This document shows, one piece after another, positions 23,561 through 35,663 of a stretch of DNA of 64,000 nucleotides. The stretch's first letter is position 1. Each line of letters opens with the position of its first letter. Source of the DNA: Gnetum montanum (lineage: Eukaryota; Streptophyta; Gnetopsida; Gnetales; Gnetaceae); assembly GCA_015680685.1 (NCBI GenBank), contig MNCI01000579.1:101745-165744 (forward strand), in the 5' to 3' direction. Made by a program: the position numbers and the translations under genes. Under the pieces are notes generated by a model. It saw only the letters and a program-made list of their open reading frames with translations, did no database searches and had not been told where the DNA came from.

Positions 23561-26299
23561 AATTTACAAGGGTGAAAATTCAGTCATCAAATACTTTTCC
23601 ATACAAAAGAAGTCTCATCAATTTTTTTATTAAGAAAAATGATATTTTAAAAAATTATAGTGAATGGCATGAGTGTTTCTATTATAACATAAGAAGGGTA
23701 GAAATAATAATAATAACTAATATATATGAATGCAATATTCTATTGCTATATGTTTATAAAATTTGCTAAAGTATAGTGAAATTTGGGATATGCCTCCTAT
23801 GCAAATTATCATATTGATGTGTATGGTATATGATAATAATAATAATAATAATAGTCAACAATTTTTATTGGTGATCTAGTTGGTTTTGTAATAAATTTTA
23901 TCATAGATGTTGATATCAACACTCCCATGCTAGGCATAGGGCCATTCATAAATTAGTTTCATCACATTAAATCAAGCATAATATATTTAGAGAAAAATGA
24001 GTTTGTGTTCTTCATTACTTATATCCCTAACATATTTGTTTCAAACTGATGAAATAAAATAAAAGAATGTAATATCAACTTTGCTTATAAAGGTTATTTG
24101 AAATCATAAACTAAGATTTCCAATGAAAAATAGCTTGTTGTTATTTTGAAAAGTCTTTAGAAACCATATACTAAAGACTTGGATGGAAATTACATCATTA
24201 TTGGGGGACATCACTATGTAAACTTTGGAGAATCAGTAAATCATAGATCACACAAGAACACATGGAAGGAATAAATTAGATATATAAAAAAATTCCGAAA
24301 TAATGAAAGCAATGGTATTGCAACTCCAGAATGCATGTAGGGGCAACTTAGCAACTACATTGGCATGGTTTGTTTCTTCTAGGGATATTATTCTTCACCA
24401 CATTCCAGGACTTATTAGTTGTAGTTGCGAATAGAATTGTGTTGAATTGTTCACACTCTCATTGCTATGAAATACTCGTACTAGAGGTGTAGGTTTTGTT
24501 GCTAGGCAGCCATGTGGTAGTTGAAAAATCCAATTCCTTGATCTATACTAGTGTTATGTTCTTTGATTTCTAGTGTTGTTTTTGCAGCAGTAACGGGAAT
24601 GCATGTAGAGGATTTATGGTAGTAATGGAGCTGCAACTTCAATAATGATGCTACAGCATGGATGTGCTACTGTTCCAATCATGTTCTTGGGCAATGCATT
24701 TGTAGCCAGGCATTCACCAACAACACCTACAACAACGTTTGCAAGAAAACATGTAGGATGGGCTAACATGGGCTCTTGTCAGGTTCCTATAGCTGCTTTC
24801 TGCATGTTATGTTGATCTAAATTACTGTTTTTTTTTCAACAATTGAATGTGGTTCCCAACCATTTCTGCAACTGCATACCACGTGCATGCATGTGTCCTA
24901 CCAGAGACCGTTTGGCATTGAAGGTATGTTTCCCTATCCCAGTCATTTTCTGCACTTAATTTATGTTATATTCATTTCCTGCATTGATGGTGGTAGTGGA
25001 TGTTATGCATAGATGGTGGCAGTGGACGTTATAGTAGATGTTACACATGGGTAGTAATTGCCATGGCCATTACGCATAGGTGGTGGCTCCTCGTGCGCCA
25101 GATTAGTCATTATAAATTTCCTAGCCAGATGCAACAGGAGCAGGAAGGAATAAGGCTAAGCTACGATGGTGGGAGGATTTCCAAAACTAGCTATGAAAGG
25201 GAAATCCTAAGGTTCTTTTTGATTCTTGTTAACTATTTGGTGGCCTCCTAAAGGCAATTTGGTGTGGAGTAATGAGCATATTTGAGAGCCAAAGGTTGCA
25301 ATCTTATCAGAAAAGATGTGCTACTTGCAACACGGGCATCCAAGGCTGCATAAAGAGTTGTTTAGTTTGGTGCACATTTCTAAGCTAAGTCTTTGTTTAT
25401 CTTGCTATGTTATTTAAATTCCTACATTTTAGCCTTTACATTTGTTGTATGGTTGAAACATAGATCCTGTGTTTCTTAAAACTTTGATTAATCTTGTGAG
25501 CTATTTAATGCTTTTATTTCATGCTTAAGTGCCTTTACCAAAGTTTTTAAAATGAATTACTACTTTATCAAGTTGTTGTGGACTAGACCTATTAAAATTT
25601 ATGGTTGTCTTTAAACATTACGTTTTACGAAACACCATGTTTCCCTTCTAGCTAAAACTATTTGTAGATTCTTATACCCATATAAGACGCAACCTAGGCA
25701 ATAGTTGCTTTAAACAAGTTTTGTGGATGTTGTTGCGTTCAAAATTTATGCATCAACAATAGATACTCTTGAGAGAGCATCCTTGTTGTTTATAGCTTTA
25801 GTAAGAACATAATCCAATGTGCGACACTCTTATACAATATACATCAAGTTTATCTTGTATAAGGAGTCAATTGGCACCTATATGTATCTATGACATCTTA
25901 TGTTTTTCTGTTAAGCTACCTTTATTCCAAGCCTACATAAAAAGCTTTTTATGTGCTCTACCTAGCCACCTTTGAATTGTTGGTTTTAAACCAATGGGAA
26001 ATATCATAAAAATTACAATGCAATCCAATTATAAGCTTCAATGACAATGTTAACTAGATTGCTAAAAGCACTTGTGTATATGGTTGCATTCAAGAAATAT
26101 AAAACATAATATAATCCAATTAATGTCCATGTTGTAGTGGTGAGAAATAAAAACATATTTATGATTTTATATTTTATAATTTTTATGGAATTTATAATCA
26201 TAAGAAACAAAACAATAATAAACATACATGCATTGTAATTCCTCTTACGGATAAGTGCAATGCTTGTGTTGCAATCCTTCTTAGGGACAAGTGCAACAC

Positions 26300-27218
26300 C
26301 ATACATGAAATGCAATAAAAATAGCTCTTAGTCACAACCTCAATGGCTCAATACCATATCATACAGTTATGACTTCATGAGGCAAGGACAAATTGTCGTA
26401 GCTTAAGAAAATGAGAATTAATTAAATAAATAATTTTTACTATTTTATGCTTTTCAATGTTTTAGTATTTAAGGCATCAATGGTAGAATAAAGGAAAACC
26501 ATAAGCTTTAGTCACCATGCAAACATTAGACTTTACATCAACAAAATGGTTCTAGGCTATGTAAGCAAGGTAGCACTTTGACAAAATCTAGCCACACTTC
26601 TAAAAGTGACAACTTGAAACACAAACAAATAAGAAAATGAATTAACTTACCTAAGGGAGGAAGTGCTCTTTACATAAAACTAGATGTCAAAATCCAAATG
26701 AAAACATTTGAATGAAGTTGTTAAGTGTAAGAGCTCATCTTGAGTATTTATAGTTTTCACAACACAATGACAAAGGTTTGTTAACACCCAAGCATCAACC
26801 AATGTCCATCAGCATTTCCTAGGTATCTCAAGACCATACTAGAGGCAACAAGTAAAGGGGAAAAATTGAGCATACAAGGGGGTTGCATCGACACTCTTGC
26901 ATTAATGCAGGAGGTGTGTTGATGCAAGGTAGTCAATGAACCCCTACTAAGCATACTTTGCATATCCAATTTCAGGCGAGATCCAAAACACTAGAAAACA
27001 TGTTGGAAGGCTCCTAAGATTTTTGAAGAAAGTTGAAAACATATTAAAAATACTAAACCATGCATCAAACTTACAAGTGTGAAATGGAAGGCTAGGATGC
27101 AAACTTGGGAGGTAGAAACCTTAACCATGTGCATGAAATCCATAAACATAGAATATGAAATACTTTCTAAGTCTAGGAATTACAACTGACTTGCCAAATG
27201 TCATTGGCTGACTCATCA
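26300..27218 (-). repeat. H 3' LTR (left edge uncertain)
   Basis: The right edge at 27218 reads, on the minus strand, GAGGAA|TGATGAGTCAGCC, the usual tract/LTR junction. A TATA-like TATTTATAG (plus) lies at about 26743. The U3 holds TTGCATTAATGCAGG and TGTTGATGCAAGG (about 26890-26925). I could not fix the other end; about 26300-26370 is a guess from typical LTR length. Confidence 0.45.
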
Positions 27219-27369
27219 TTCCTCTATAGCTAAGTAAAGCTAGTCCCGTAGCTTTAACACCAAAGACACAAAAATGGGACTAGACACATGACATGATCAA
27301 GGCAGAAAAATACAATGGTACAAATATACAGACCATGACTATAATACAATACAAGACATATCATTGAGA

Positions 27370-27750
27370 AGTGCCATGGAGTGGTGGTTGAGAGAAGAAG
27401 CCTCTTCACATGCCTATTTGATATGGGAAGAAACCTAAAAGGATAGGTGTGGAAATATGAAATATCTAGAGTTAGGCCTCAATGTTCATTACCCTTACTT
27501 AGAGCTGCTAATTTTGTTCATATTAGTCCCTGCTCTCATAGAAGTGTTTGATATCATTTCTTAGCATCCACCTAGAATTTCTCATGACTTCTCCTTGCTT
27601 GTGAGAGCTCATGTTGGACCATGTCTAACTCGATTGTTGCTTGATGAAGCTTCTCCTATAGCTTTGTGCATGGTTTACTTGCAAAAGTTTCTTCTACCTT
27701 TGTAAGTCTCTTCTGAAGGATTGTGATACCTACTTCATGGTGAAGGATGT
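27370..27750 (-). pseudogene. H ORF-X, C-terminal coiled-coil part
   Basis: The minus strand reads heptad-like, charged sequence (KRLTKVEETFASKP, then ELDMVQHELSQARRSHEK) with in-frame stops. It joins the sequence right of element E (36510 onward) when E is removed. It corresponds to the coiled-coil part of ORF-X in E and C. Confidence 0.6.
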
Positions 27751-27755
27751 ACATG

Positions 27756-28610
27756 TGATGAGTGGTGGGATACCCCTACACTCAACCATATGAATATGAG
27801 CATTCACACATGATACGGTTGAACTCCGCAAATGGACTAGTTGTGGTATTTAAATAGTTGCACGTTGATCACAGTTCACTGTCTTTCCACCTGGACTAGT
27901 ATTTTCTTGGTCACGTATGGTTTAGTCCAAAGTGAGGCGAATGATGTGGTCCTAACTAGTGCTACTCTTAGGGATAATGGAAGATAAGCTTGATTAAACT
28001 AATAAGTATGAGGAAATGAAGTCTAAGCTAGCCTAAGCGTGATGAGCATCCATCCTTAATCATCCGTGTGCATCTTGGACCTTGTGTACTACTTCTAGGA
28101 TTACCAAGCGCATATTACTTAAGCACTTCTAGATACGCTACTGGGTTACCAAGTAGTTACACTTAAATGTTCGTGATTAAGTCATACTCATTCCACATTT
28201 AATAACAGGAATAGTAAATGATGGTAAAGAAATATCAACTAAGAAAGAAATAAATAACAATAATTTTTAAACAATTAAAACTAAGAGAATGCTACAATGA
28301 TGGAGTAATCTCGATCTTTATTTTCGGTCATGTGCATGTCCAAGTACGTCACATGCAAATAAAGATTCCGTACAATTACAATCATCACACTACAGGCATA
28401 CACTGGGGAAAGAAATGAAATGAATTGAAACTGACAAAAAGACTCTACTCTAGCACTATCTTACTTCCCCTTCCTATGCAGCCACATGTGTATTTATAGG
28501 CTTACATAGGAATCACGATATCGTGTATTCGATATTGCTACCTAGGTTGTGATATTGTGTACCTGATATCGCGGATTCGATATTGGAGCTTGGCAAATCA
28601 TGGTTCATCA
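27756..28610 (-). repeat. E 3' LTR (855 bp)
   Basis: Ends TGATGAGTGG / GGTTCATCA on plus. The TATA box (TATTTATAGG on plus) is at about 28490. Between it and the LTR start lies a U3 array of GATATCG/GATATTG motifs (28517-28585). Confidence 0.92.
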
Positions 28611-28620
28611 TATCCCCATG
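28611..28620 (-). other. E polypurine tract
   Basis: The minus strand reads CATGGGGATA directly before the LTR start TGATGAACC, close to GTCATGGGGGTA of A, F and D. Confidence 0.8.
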
Positions 28621-28793
28621 ACTAAATGAAAAATTATCCTCTCAAGTTAAAAAAAATGAGAACAAGTTTAATTAATTACACAGTGGATAGGTATGGGATT
28701 ATTGACTAAATAGGGATTTATTCATACTACAGTGGAGAATTGAACACAAAAAAACTAGGACACAGACACAAAATTACAAAATTTATTAGAATT

Positions 28794-31321
28794 TCATGTG
28801 GTTCCTGGTGGTGGTGGTTCCTTCATGGGTCTCTTTCCATTATCTTGTGCTCTAGGTTTTGGAAACTGATGTCTCTGAAGGAGTGCCTAGAGCTTTTCCT
28901 CTTCTATTAAAGGATCCTATGTTGTCCATGCTGATGCTCCAATGTTTGATGGAGTTGGCACCTCCCATGAACATGATAGTTGTAGAAACATCTGGTTGGC
29001 CTTGACATACCAAGCCACAAATAGCCATCATTTCTCTTCATAAGCTCTGGCTTTGTACTTGTACTCCTGGTAATTCATGAGCCATCAAGCCAAATCTGTC
29101 ATGACATCCTTTTGTCCTTACTAGCTAGTCTTGACCACCTCCAATTCAAAACTTGCCACTTCTAATTTTTGCAACATTTTCTTGTGTTCAACAAACTCTG
29201 TTTCATACTTTGCATAGGTGGTAGCTACCTACTTTTCTAATTCTATTCTTGGGCATCTTGCTTTCAACATGGCTAAGTTGGCATACAGTAGGTTTTCCAA
29301 CTCCATGTATTCTGTAAGATCTTGTATCTGCAGGTCCCAACTTTTCAATTCAGCTTGGTGGACAAAGGCATAAGTATCTAATATGGCTTGCCAATTAGTG
29401 TTTTGAGCACTAAGAGTGTTGATATGGGCCTTGGTCATATGGATTTCTTTTTCTATCACCTGTTTGTACATCCCCATCTGATCATTGAAGTGCTTCTTGA
29501 GCTTCTCATGTCACTTGGCCTTGTTTTGCCATGCACTTATTTCAATTGTCATCTTTTGACGGATTGTCCATACCTCCTCCATTGAGAGGGTTTGATTTTC
29601 TCTGGCCAAGCAATTCATATCCTAGTTAACCCTAACTAATTTTTTTCGTAATTACTGAAATTTTTTTCGAGAACATTCCTTTATTTTTCTACAGTGGTCA
29701 ACTAGAGATTGTCAGTGGCAAGTTGTTTATTATACTCTTGTAAGGCCTTGAGTGCTTTTGCATGTGCATATGTTTGGGCTTGTGCCTTGGAAGAATACCT
29801 ATTGGCCTTCCCTTTTTCCTCTGCCACTCTTTTATTTTCTGCTAGCAATTTTTTTAGTTGCTCTGTCGAGAAGGACTCTAACTAGTCTACAGGGATGAAT
29901 TGGGATGGATAGGTGACGAGCTTTTCTTAGAGTCTTTCTAACTTGACCTTCACATGCTCAGCCCTAACCTCTACCATAACTAGCTTTCCTTTTGTGGAGA
30001 TGAGGTCTGACTGAGTTGTTGTGACATCTTGGGGGATGTCAAATAGGGATGTCATCACTTGTCCTATCTATAGCAATCGATCTCGAACATCCTCATGCTC
30101 TGCAGGAGTCATTGAGGGATTGCCCAAAGTTTGAGCATCGCATGCTCTTGTAAAATCTACTGGTGGCACAACAAGGACATTGAATGATTCTTTTATGTGG
30201 TCTGTGACTACTTCTTCAGCTCCCACTACATCTTGGTGTTGCATGACCACTACTATGGCACTTCACCAATTTCTAATTACATCTAAAAAGATGTAGCATT
30301 CCCAGAGATCTGCTGTGACTAGTGTGATTCCCCTCCTCCTATTTGGATCGATACCTCATCCTGTGCATGATCAATTAAGACCATGGATCATACAACATCA
30401 TCTATGACCTTGAAGAGATTGGTCTCATCACAGCTTTCCCAATTGATCATTTTAGTGATGGCCTTGAGATGGCTCATTGACGATCGATAGTCCTACGATG
30501 GTGGTAGTGGTTGGTCTTGCTGGTCTATGTTGGGCCCCACTTCTTGTTGTTGACTGGGCCTTGTTCTTGGAATTTGGCTAGGCCTTGTAGTTTGAGGTGT
30601 AGTGGGCCCCACCATTTGTTCTTGTTCAGGCTCCAATGTCTCACCAGCACTTTTTCTTGGGGCTAGTGGCTTTAGTAATTTAGCAAATGAAGCATTTTGG
30701 TCCTTTCTAGGGATGTCACTGGTGTACCCCTAGAATTCCAGCATGCTGGCACAACTTCTTGATGATACAGGAAAAGGGCAATGCGAACTTCCCCATCTTG
30801 TGTTCTTCGAACCACCCCAAAATTTCTGTAATATATAGATGGGGTAGGTTGGCATTAACCTTGCCCATCAAGATAGCACTTCCTCTAGCTAGATATGTGG
30901 AGATTCTGTTTAACCCTTTTGTGGGGAAGATGTGATATGTGCCGATCTTAACGTAGATTCTCTCTTCAAGTGTCAGCTCTTCATATGCTTTGTCTTCCTT
31001 GTCATACGTCATTTTCAACCATATCTTCCACACATCAACATCAGAACAAGTGGACAAGTGAGTAGCTTTTCGCCTTGTATTTGGGAGATTCAACACCTCC
31101 AAAATGTCTTTGGTAGAGAAATCCAGAGAAACACGACCAATATCAACGGTGGTGCCTTCTTATTTATTGTGCCAAAATTTGTATGTCTTTCCCAAGTACC
31201 AATCACCACTTTGAAAGAAAATAGGCCACAGTGGGGACCCTTTAAGTTGGTTCCTGACTACGTTAGGAGCAAACTCAATGAAAGGTTCGAAGTTAAGTTC
31301 CACAATTATGGCTACTGACAT
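28794..31321 (-). pseudogene. ORF-X of element E (Athila-ORF1-like domain plus coiled coil)
   Basis: Starts with MSVAIIVELNFEPF at 31321, or up to about 230 bases earlier in a basic stretch. It ends KRPMKEPPPPGTT and stop at 28794, about 840 codons with several stops. The best part (31102-30716) has DVWKIW, ELTLEERIYVKIGTYHIFPT, then NLPHLYITEILGWFEEHKMG and FALPFSCIIKKLCQHAGI. From memory this resembles the 'putative plant transposon protein' / ATHILA ORF-1 domain found in some plant Ty3/gypsy elements. After it come a low-complexity middle, a long coiled coil rich in K/E/Q (about 29950-29200) and the Pro tail. It is the second gene of the element; its function is unknown. C and H carry homologues, each downstream of a U3-like cassette. 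Confidence 0.7.
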
Positions 31322-32054
31322 GGACCTTTCACAAATCACCTAAACACATTTCAGGAATAACATGAGATGTTTCCCCTGTTTAGGTGCTCTGTTATATGCT
31401 CCTTCAGCATGTCCTAATTGTAGAGTAATAGGAGGTTCTTGATGGATGCTGAATGATTGTGCCTCCTATTTTGTACATTCCTCGACAAACACCTTGCCTT
31501 TGCCTCTCCTTGGTCATTTGGGTGCACCTTGAGAGGGTCCTCCTTATTATCCTCTTTTAGGGACAATCTGCAATCACACAAGGTTGACTTAATTACTTAC
31601 AAAATTTGATTTATACCTTACTTCTTACCTTCAATAAATTCATGTCTTAGTTAGTGTGATCTAGAGTTAGAGAATTTTATGAAAATGTACCCTAAAATTT
31701 TTAATTAGGTGGCTCCAAAAATTAATTCTCATGGTGTGGGTGAAGAGATAAAATTAATTTGGCAACGTGTTTAACATTTTTAAGGTCATTTACCCATTAT
31801 GATATACTTTGGGCAATGATGAATTTTGAAAAAATTATGCCCAATTTGGACCATACTCTTCCCCCACAACTAAGTTAAACACTTTGGGTTTAGATGGGTT
31901 CAATTGGAATAGGAATCGGAGCATTAATGAGCAAGTTATGGATATTTGAATGATAGGTGCGCAAGCTAGAAAATTCATGGAAGAAAATTTGAACTGCCCT
32001 TGCATGAACATTGAAAAATAACGTTGACGTGAATGGGGGGTCCATATATCTAGT

Positions 32055-32150
32055 TTTTATAGACACGATATCGCTTACCTCATAACGTGGACATGATATC
32101 GTGTTGGACCCAATATTGGGTATTCGATATCGTGGCCCATTGAAAATAGG
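32055..32150 (-). promoter_or_regulatory. U3-like internal promoter cassette in E
   Basis: Contains ACACGATATCGCTTACC, ACATGATATCGTGTTGG and TATTCGATATCGTGG, then on the minus strand a TATA-like CTATAAAAAC at about 32064. The same GATATCG motifs and a TATA box form E's own LTR U3 (28490-28585 and 36405-36480). It lies about 500 to 700 bases upstream of ORF-X. I infer an internal promoter; transcription is not shown. Confidence 0.6.
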
Positions 32151-32442
32151 GTACTTCATAAGATTAATGAAGTTTTGAATTTCCAAGGCAAAAAATGAAG
32201 GATTTGAGGTTAATTTAAAAGGTCTAGGGTAACATTGAAGAGATCGGAAGGCACCAAATGGCTAATGAAGTAGAATTTGGCAATGAAATTCATGAATAGG
32301 ATGAGCAAAAAGGACATGTTATGGTGCATAGGAACATTGGAATTTAGAATGATGATAGAGGGAAATATTATTGTAGCAATGCAATGCTTGGAGGGTATAA
32401 AATGATGTGGTGATGTGCAAAAAGTGCAAATTACAAAAGTTA

Positions 32443-32495
32443 CACAAGTGGGTCCTTCCCAAAGCAGGTTCCAACCTATAATGCCCTTGTGTAAC
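32443..32495 (-). promoter_or_regulatory. Conserved 'WEGPT' block, copy in E
   Basis: The minus strand reads ACACAAGGGCATTATAGG and CTGCTTTGGGAAGGACCCAC, matching A at 11495-11533. It lies about 300 bases upstream of the cassette. Confidence 0.55.
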
Positions 32496-33478
32496 CACAC
32501 CTTAAAATGTCTGTAGGCACTAGAAGGGTTAAATGTGATCCACAAAAATTCCACAAAACACACACATGTAGATACCACCATGATGAGGTATGAGTTCAAT
32601 GCCACACAAGACATGAGTCACAAATACATGAACAGTGAGATGAGGTGGACTATAGAAGGGATTACAAAGATTGGAACATGAGGTAACTGACCCGGGGTAT
32701 GACGAATCCTAAGTGTAAGGCTTGATTAATGTGTCATTATCCTATCGCTCCAAAATCAAGACCTAGTCCATTCCTCCAATCAGTGACATCGCATTATTTC
32801 ATCCATTGATGGACAACCAGAAGAGCATCATGACAGTAAGGCATATAATCACTTGGTGTTTTGTCCAAGGGAGGAGTGATTTGGAATTTCTTTGTGAGAC
32901 ATATTTTTTTAGACACTTTGGCACTTTATTCTTTCCAATAGTGAATTGGAGAAGCTGCCAACCTTCAAGCATGGGTGCATGTCTTTCCAATGGACCCCCC
33001 AAAATAGCATTGAGTTTATTTAGGGAGTGCCTTTATTACTCTTACTCCCATTTTTTGTTAGATCTACAAGGATCTTAGTATAACCAGGCTGCATGGTAGC
33101 ACCTACAGAAGTCACCAAAGAGAATTCAAAAGTTCCCTTGATGCCACACCCTGGCCATTCCCTCTTAGTCCATCATTTTTTGTTGTGGGCATAATGAGCA
33201 CAAAATTACTTTACATTTTAATGATGACAAGAATATCATCGTACCCAGAGTAGAACCTCTTATTAATAGAATGGGTGAGTGGATGTTGTGGGCTCACTAT
33301 CCAAATAATTAGTCACTTGTGAGCATAGAACAACACCTCAACTGACTAGTTACATGAGTGTTTTATTCATAGATGAGATTACCCACAAAAAGATAAAACA
33401 ATAAATTAGAAATGAAAAACTGGAAAACAAAAAATTGTAAAATTAAAGAAAAGGAAAAATATTTACTAATTTTACTTG
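32496..33478 (-). other. E non-coding region between gag and the conserved block
   Basis: No gene seen. From about 32670 it matches B's 13322-14154, so it belongs to this element type. The frames here are short. Confidence 0.6.
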
Positions 33479-35530
33479 TTAGAATGAAGGATATCCCCCA
33501 TAACCAAACTTTTGGGCATGGCTAGAATTAATAAATGGAAAATGTGGATCCATGCATGTTGGAAATATTGGAGTCTAGTCATATCCAAACCACTAGGTGT
33601 CTTTTGATGTGGTGGATGGAATGTACCCAAATTAGGATGCACACACTTTATTAAAGTTGACATAGTGGGGCAGATTATAAGATGTAGTAGTATGATAAGG
33701 AGTTGACCCACTACGGCACCCATGACTGTGAGTTGGTATGCAAGGATCAATATGGCTCCCTATGTGATTATATTCATTAGGCTGCATAGTAGTCGGAGTA
33801 TTGATTGGTGGCCTTGAGAAGGTAATAGGAGGCATTGTGTTTGAGGAAGTAGATGCATCATAGTGCTGGACTTGTGTTGGGTTGGAGGATGCAGTGGTTT
33901 TAGAAGCATGCTATCTTTTCCTTTGGTCATGCCTAAAGAAAGGGCACTTTCAACGTTGTGGAGGGCCTCCATTGCTATTGACTGTAGTAGCACAAGTAAT
34001 GTTTGTGGGTTGGTGTTGTGGTGCAAAATGTTCTAGCACAAATCATGGTGATGTAGAAGGAGGTGAAGAGTGAGAATATTGGCAGTGAGGAGAAGTGCAA
34101 GAAACATGAGGTGGTGATCTTGTGGAAGAGGACATGGGTTGATAGTATTTAGAAGAATGATAACATTCTGATGAGATAGAGGATGTTGACCCAGTTGAGA
34201 AAATAGGATGCTAAACCTGATAAGCACTTGGGTTCAAATGGTATGAAAGGTATGACCAGTTTGAGGGTGGCCTCCCCCATGACTAGAATTTTTTCCATTG
34301 TGATTGAACACAATATTTTTGTATGAACTCTAGATGTAACATCATTCCCCAATGCTTATGTAAATATGAAAAGATTGGGCATTGACCTTTCGGGTGGTCA
34401 TATAGGCAAACGTTACATTGATATGTATGATTAGTAGTTGAGTTTTTATCCTTATTCTTTTCAACCCTTCTTTTCAATTGTCTAAGGGTGTTCTGTCCTA
34501 CTTCTTGGTTTATCATGGTTCTACCTCTAATAGTGTTGGCATATTCTCCACATTTTTTATGCATCTATTCTGTTATCTTATTTATTTTTTCCTCAATTTC
34601 ATCTAGTGATTGTAGTATTGGAAAAGATGATTCCACCTCCTTGAGGTGAGTTGATTTCTCCTCTTCATGATCATGGACCTTTGCTAATTTAATATTTTGG
34701 TCCTTCTTCATGATCATGGAGCTTTCAACATTCTCCCATTTAGCCATTTCTCCTTCTTCTTTTGCTACCCGCTTAATAAGCTCATGGAATTGGTGGGTTC
34801 ATAGCTCGTAGAGTTGACCTCAAGCATACATCCCTAGGGTTTCCCTTATTTCATTACAGAGCCCATCTATGATGTGATATATTTGCCTTTCCTTGGAGAA
34901 CCCATGGCTTGGGCAATTGTTTAATAATGAATAATATCTTTCTAAGGCCATGTCCAAGGGTTCATGTTGCTCTTTTTTCCACTCTTGGATTTGTCTCCTT
35001 AAGGCTAACACTCTTGCATAAGTTTGATACCTTTCATTGAAGAATTCTACCATTGTCAGCCAACGTCGAATTGATTTCAGTCTTAAGGATTTGTACCATA
35101 CTTTTGCTTGGCCAATGAGTGTCATAGGAAAGAGCTTAAGTTTTTTTTATCCATTATCAATATTTTTCCATACACAGGCATCATGGAAGGCTTGTAAATG
35201 ATGTTGTAAATCTAAATCATAGCCTCCTAAAAACTTGGAAAAGTTGTTTAAATCAAGCCTAGGTAGACGGCTTTCCTTGTGATGCCTATAGGATATTTGA
35301 ATAGCCTCTTGTATATGCATTAGGCTCTTAGTGGCCAGCAGGGGTTCATCGTCACTAGGTAGGTTATGAAATTGTGAATTAGGATGATGTTGTCTTCATT
35401 TATGTACATAGGAGACCCCTGCATTAGATTGAGTACTTCAAACTTTGTCTTCATCATCGTGTAATTTGTTGGTTCTCCAATGAATTGCCTTACCAGTTGT
35501 TGCGTTATCATAGTCTTGTGAGAGAGACAT
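33479..35530 (-). pseudogene. gag pseudogene of element E
   Basis: Starts at 35530 (MSLSQDYDNATTG...). In order: an N-terminal part with a stop; SDDEPLLATKSLMHIQEA; the gag domain (35300-34820) with GGYDLDLQHHLQAFHDA, KKLKLFP and KVWYKSL, and ERYQTYARVLALRRQIQEW. Then a Lys/Glu-rich linker, the Cys/His motif CNVCLYDHPKGQC (about 34415-34376), and a Pro/His/Ser-rich tail to the stop at 33479. Frameshifts divide it into four or more pieces. It is very close to B's gag (14155-16136). Confidence 0.82.
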
Positions 35531-35644
35531 TGTTGTAAATTTTTGTGTGACTTATTTGCAGTTACTTTCTTTCTAAAAGGTATATCATCAAGGCTTCATT
35601 ACAGCAATCTTGGATGACGTAGCTAATCTAAATGACTAGCACCA

Positions 35645-35662
35645 TCCTTGACAATGGCACCA
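35645..35662 (-). other. E primer binding site, tRNA-Asp type
   Basis: The minus strand reads TGGTGCCATTGTCAAGGA one base inside the LTR, a decayed form of TGGCGCCGTTGCCGGGGA. Confidence 0.75.
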
Positions 35663-35663
35663 A

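Larger units (their letters stand above)
20181..26300. other. Low-copy-looking region, no recognised gene
   Basis: No LTR-element similarity that I could recognise. Apart from two tandem repeats (listed separately) and an (AAT)n run at about 23830-23855, I see only short unrecognised frames. Examples are LQKLNLSRIKELRKK at about 21791 and a stretch ending RARDLVGINRFS at about 22253. These might be exon remains of host genes, but I cannot name them. Confidence 0.4.
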
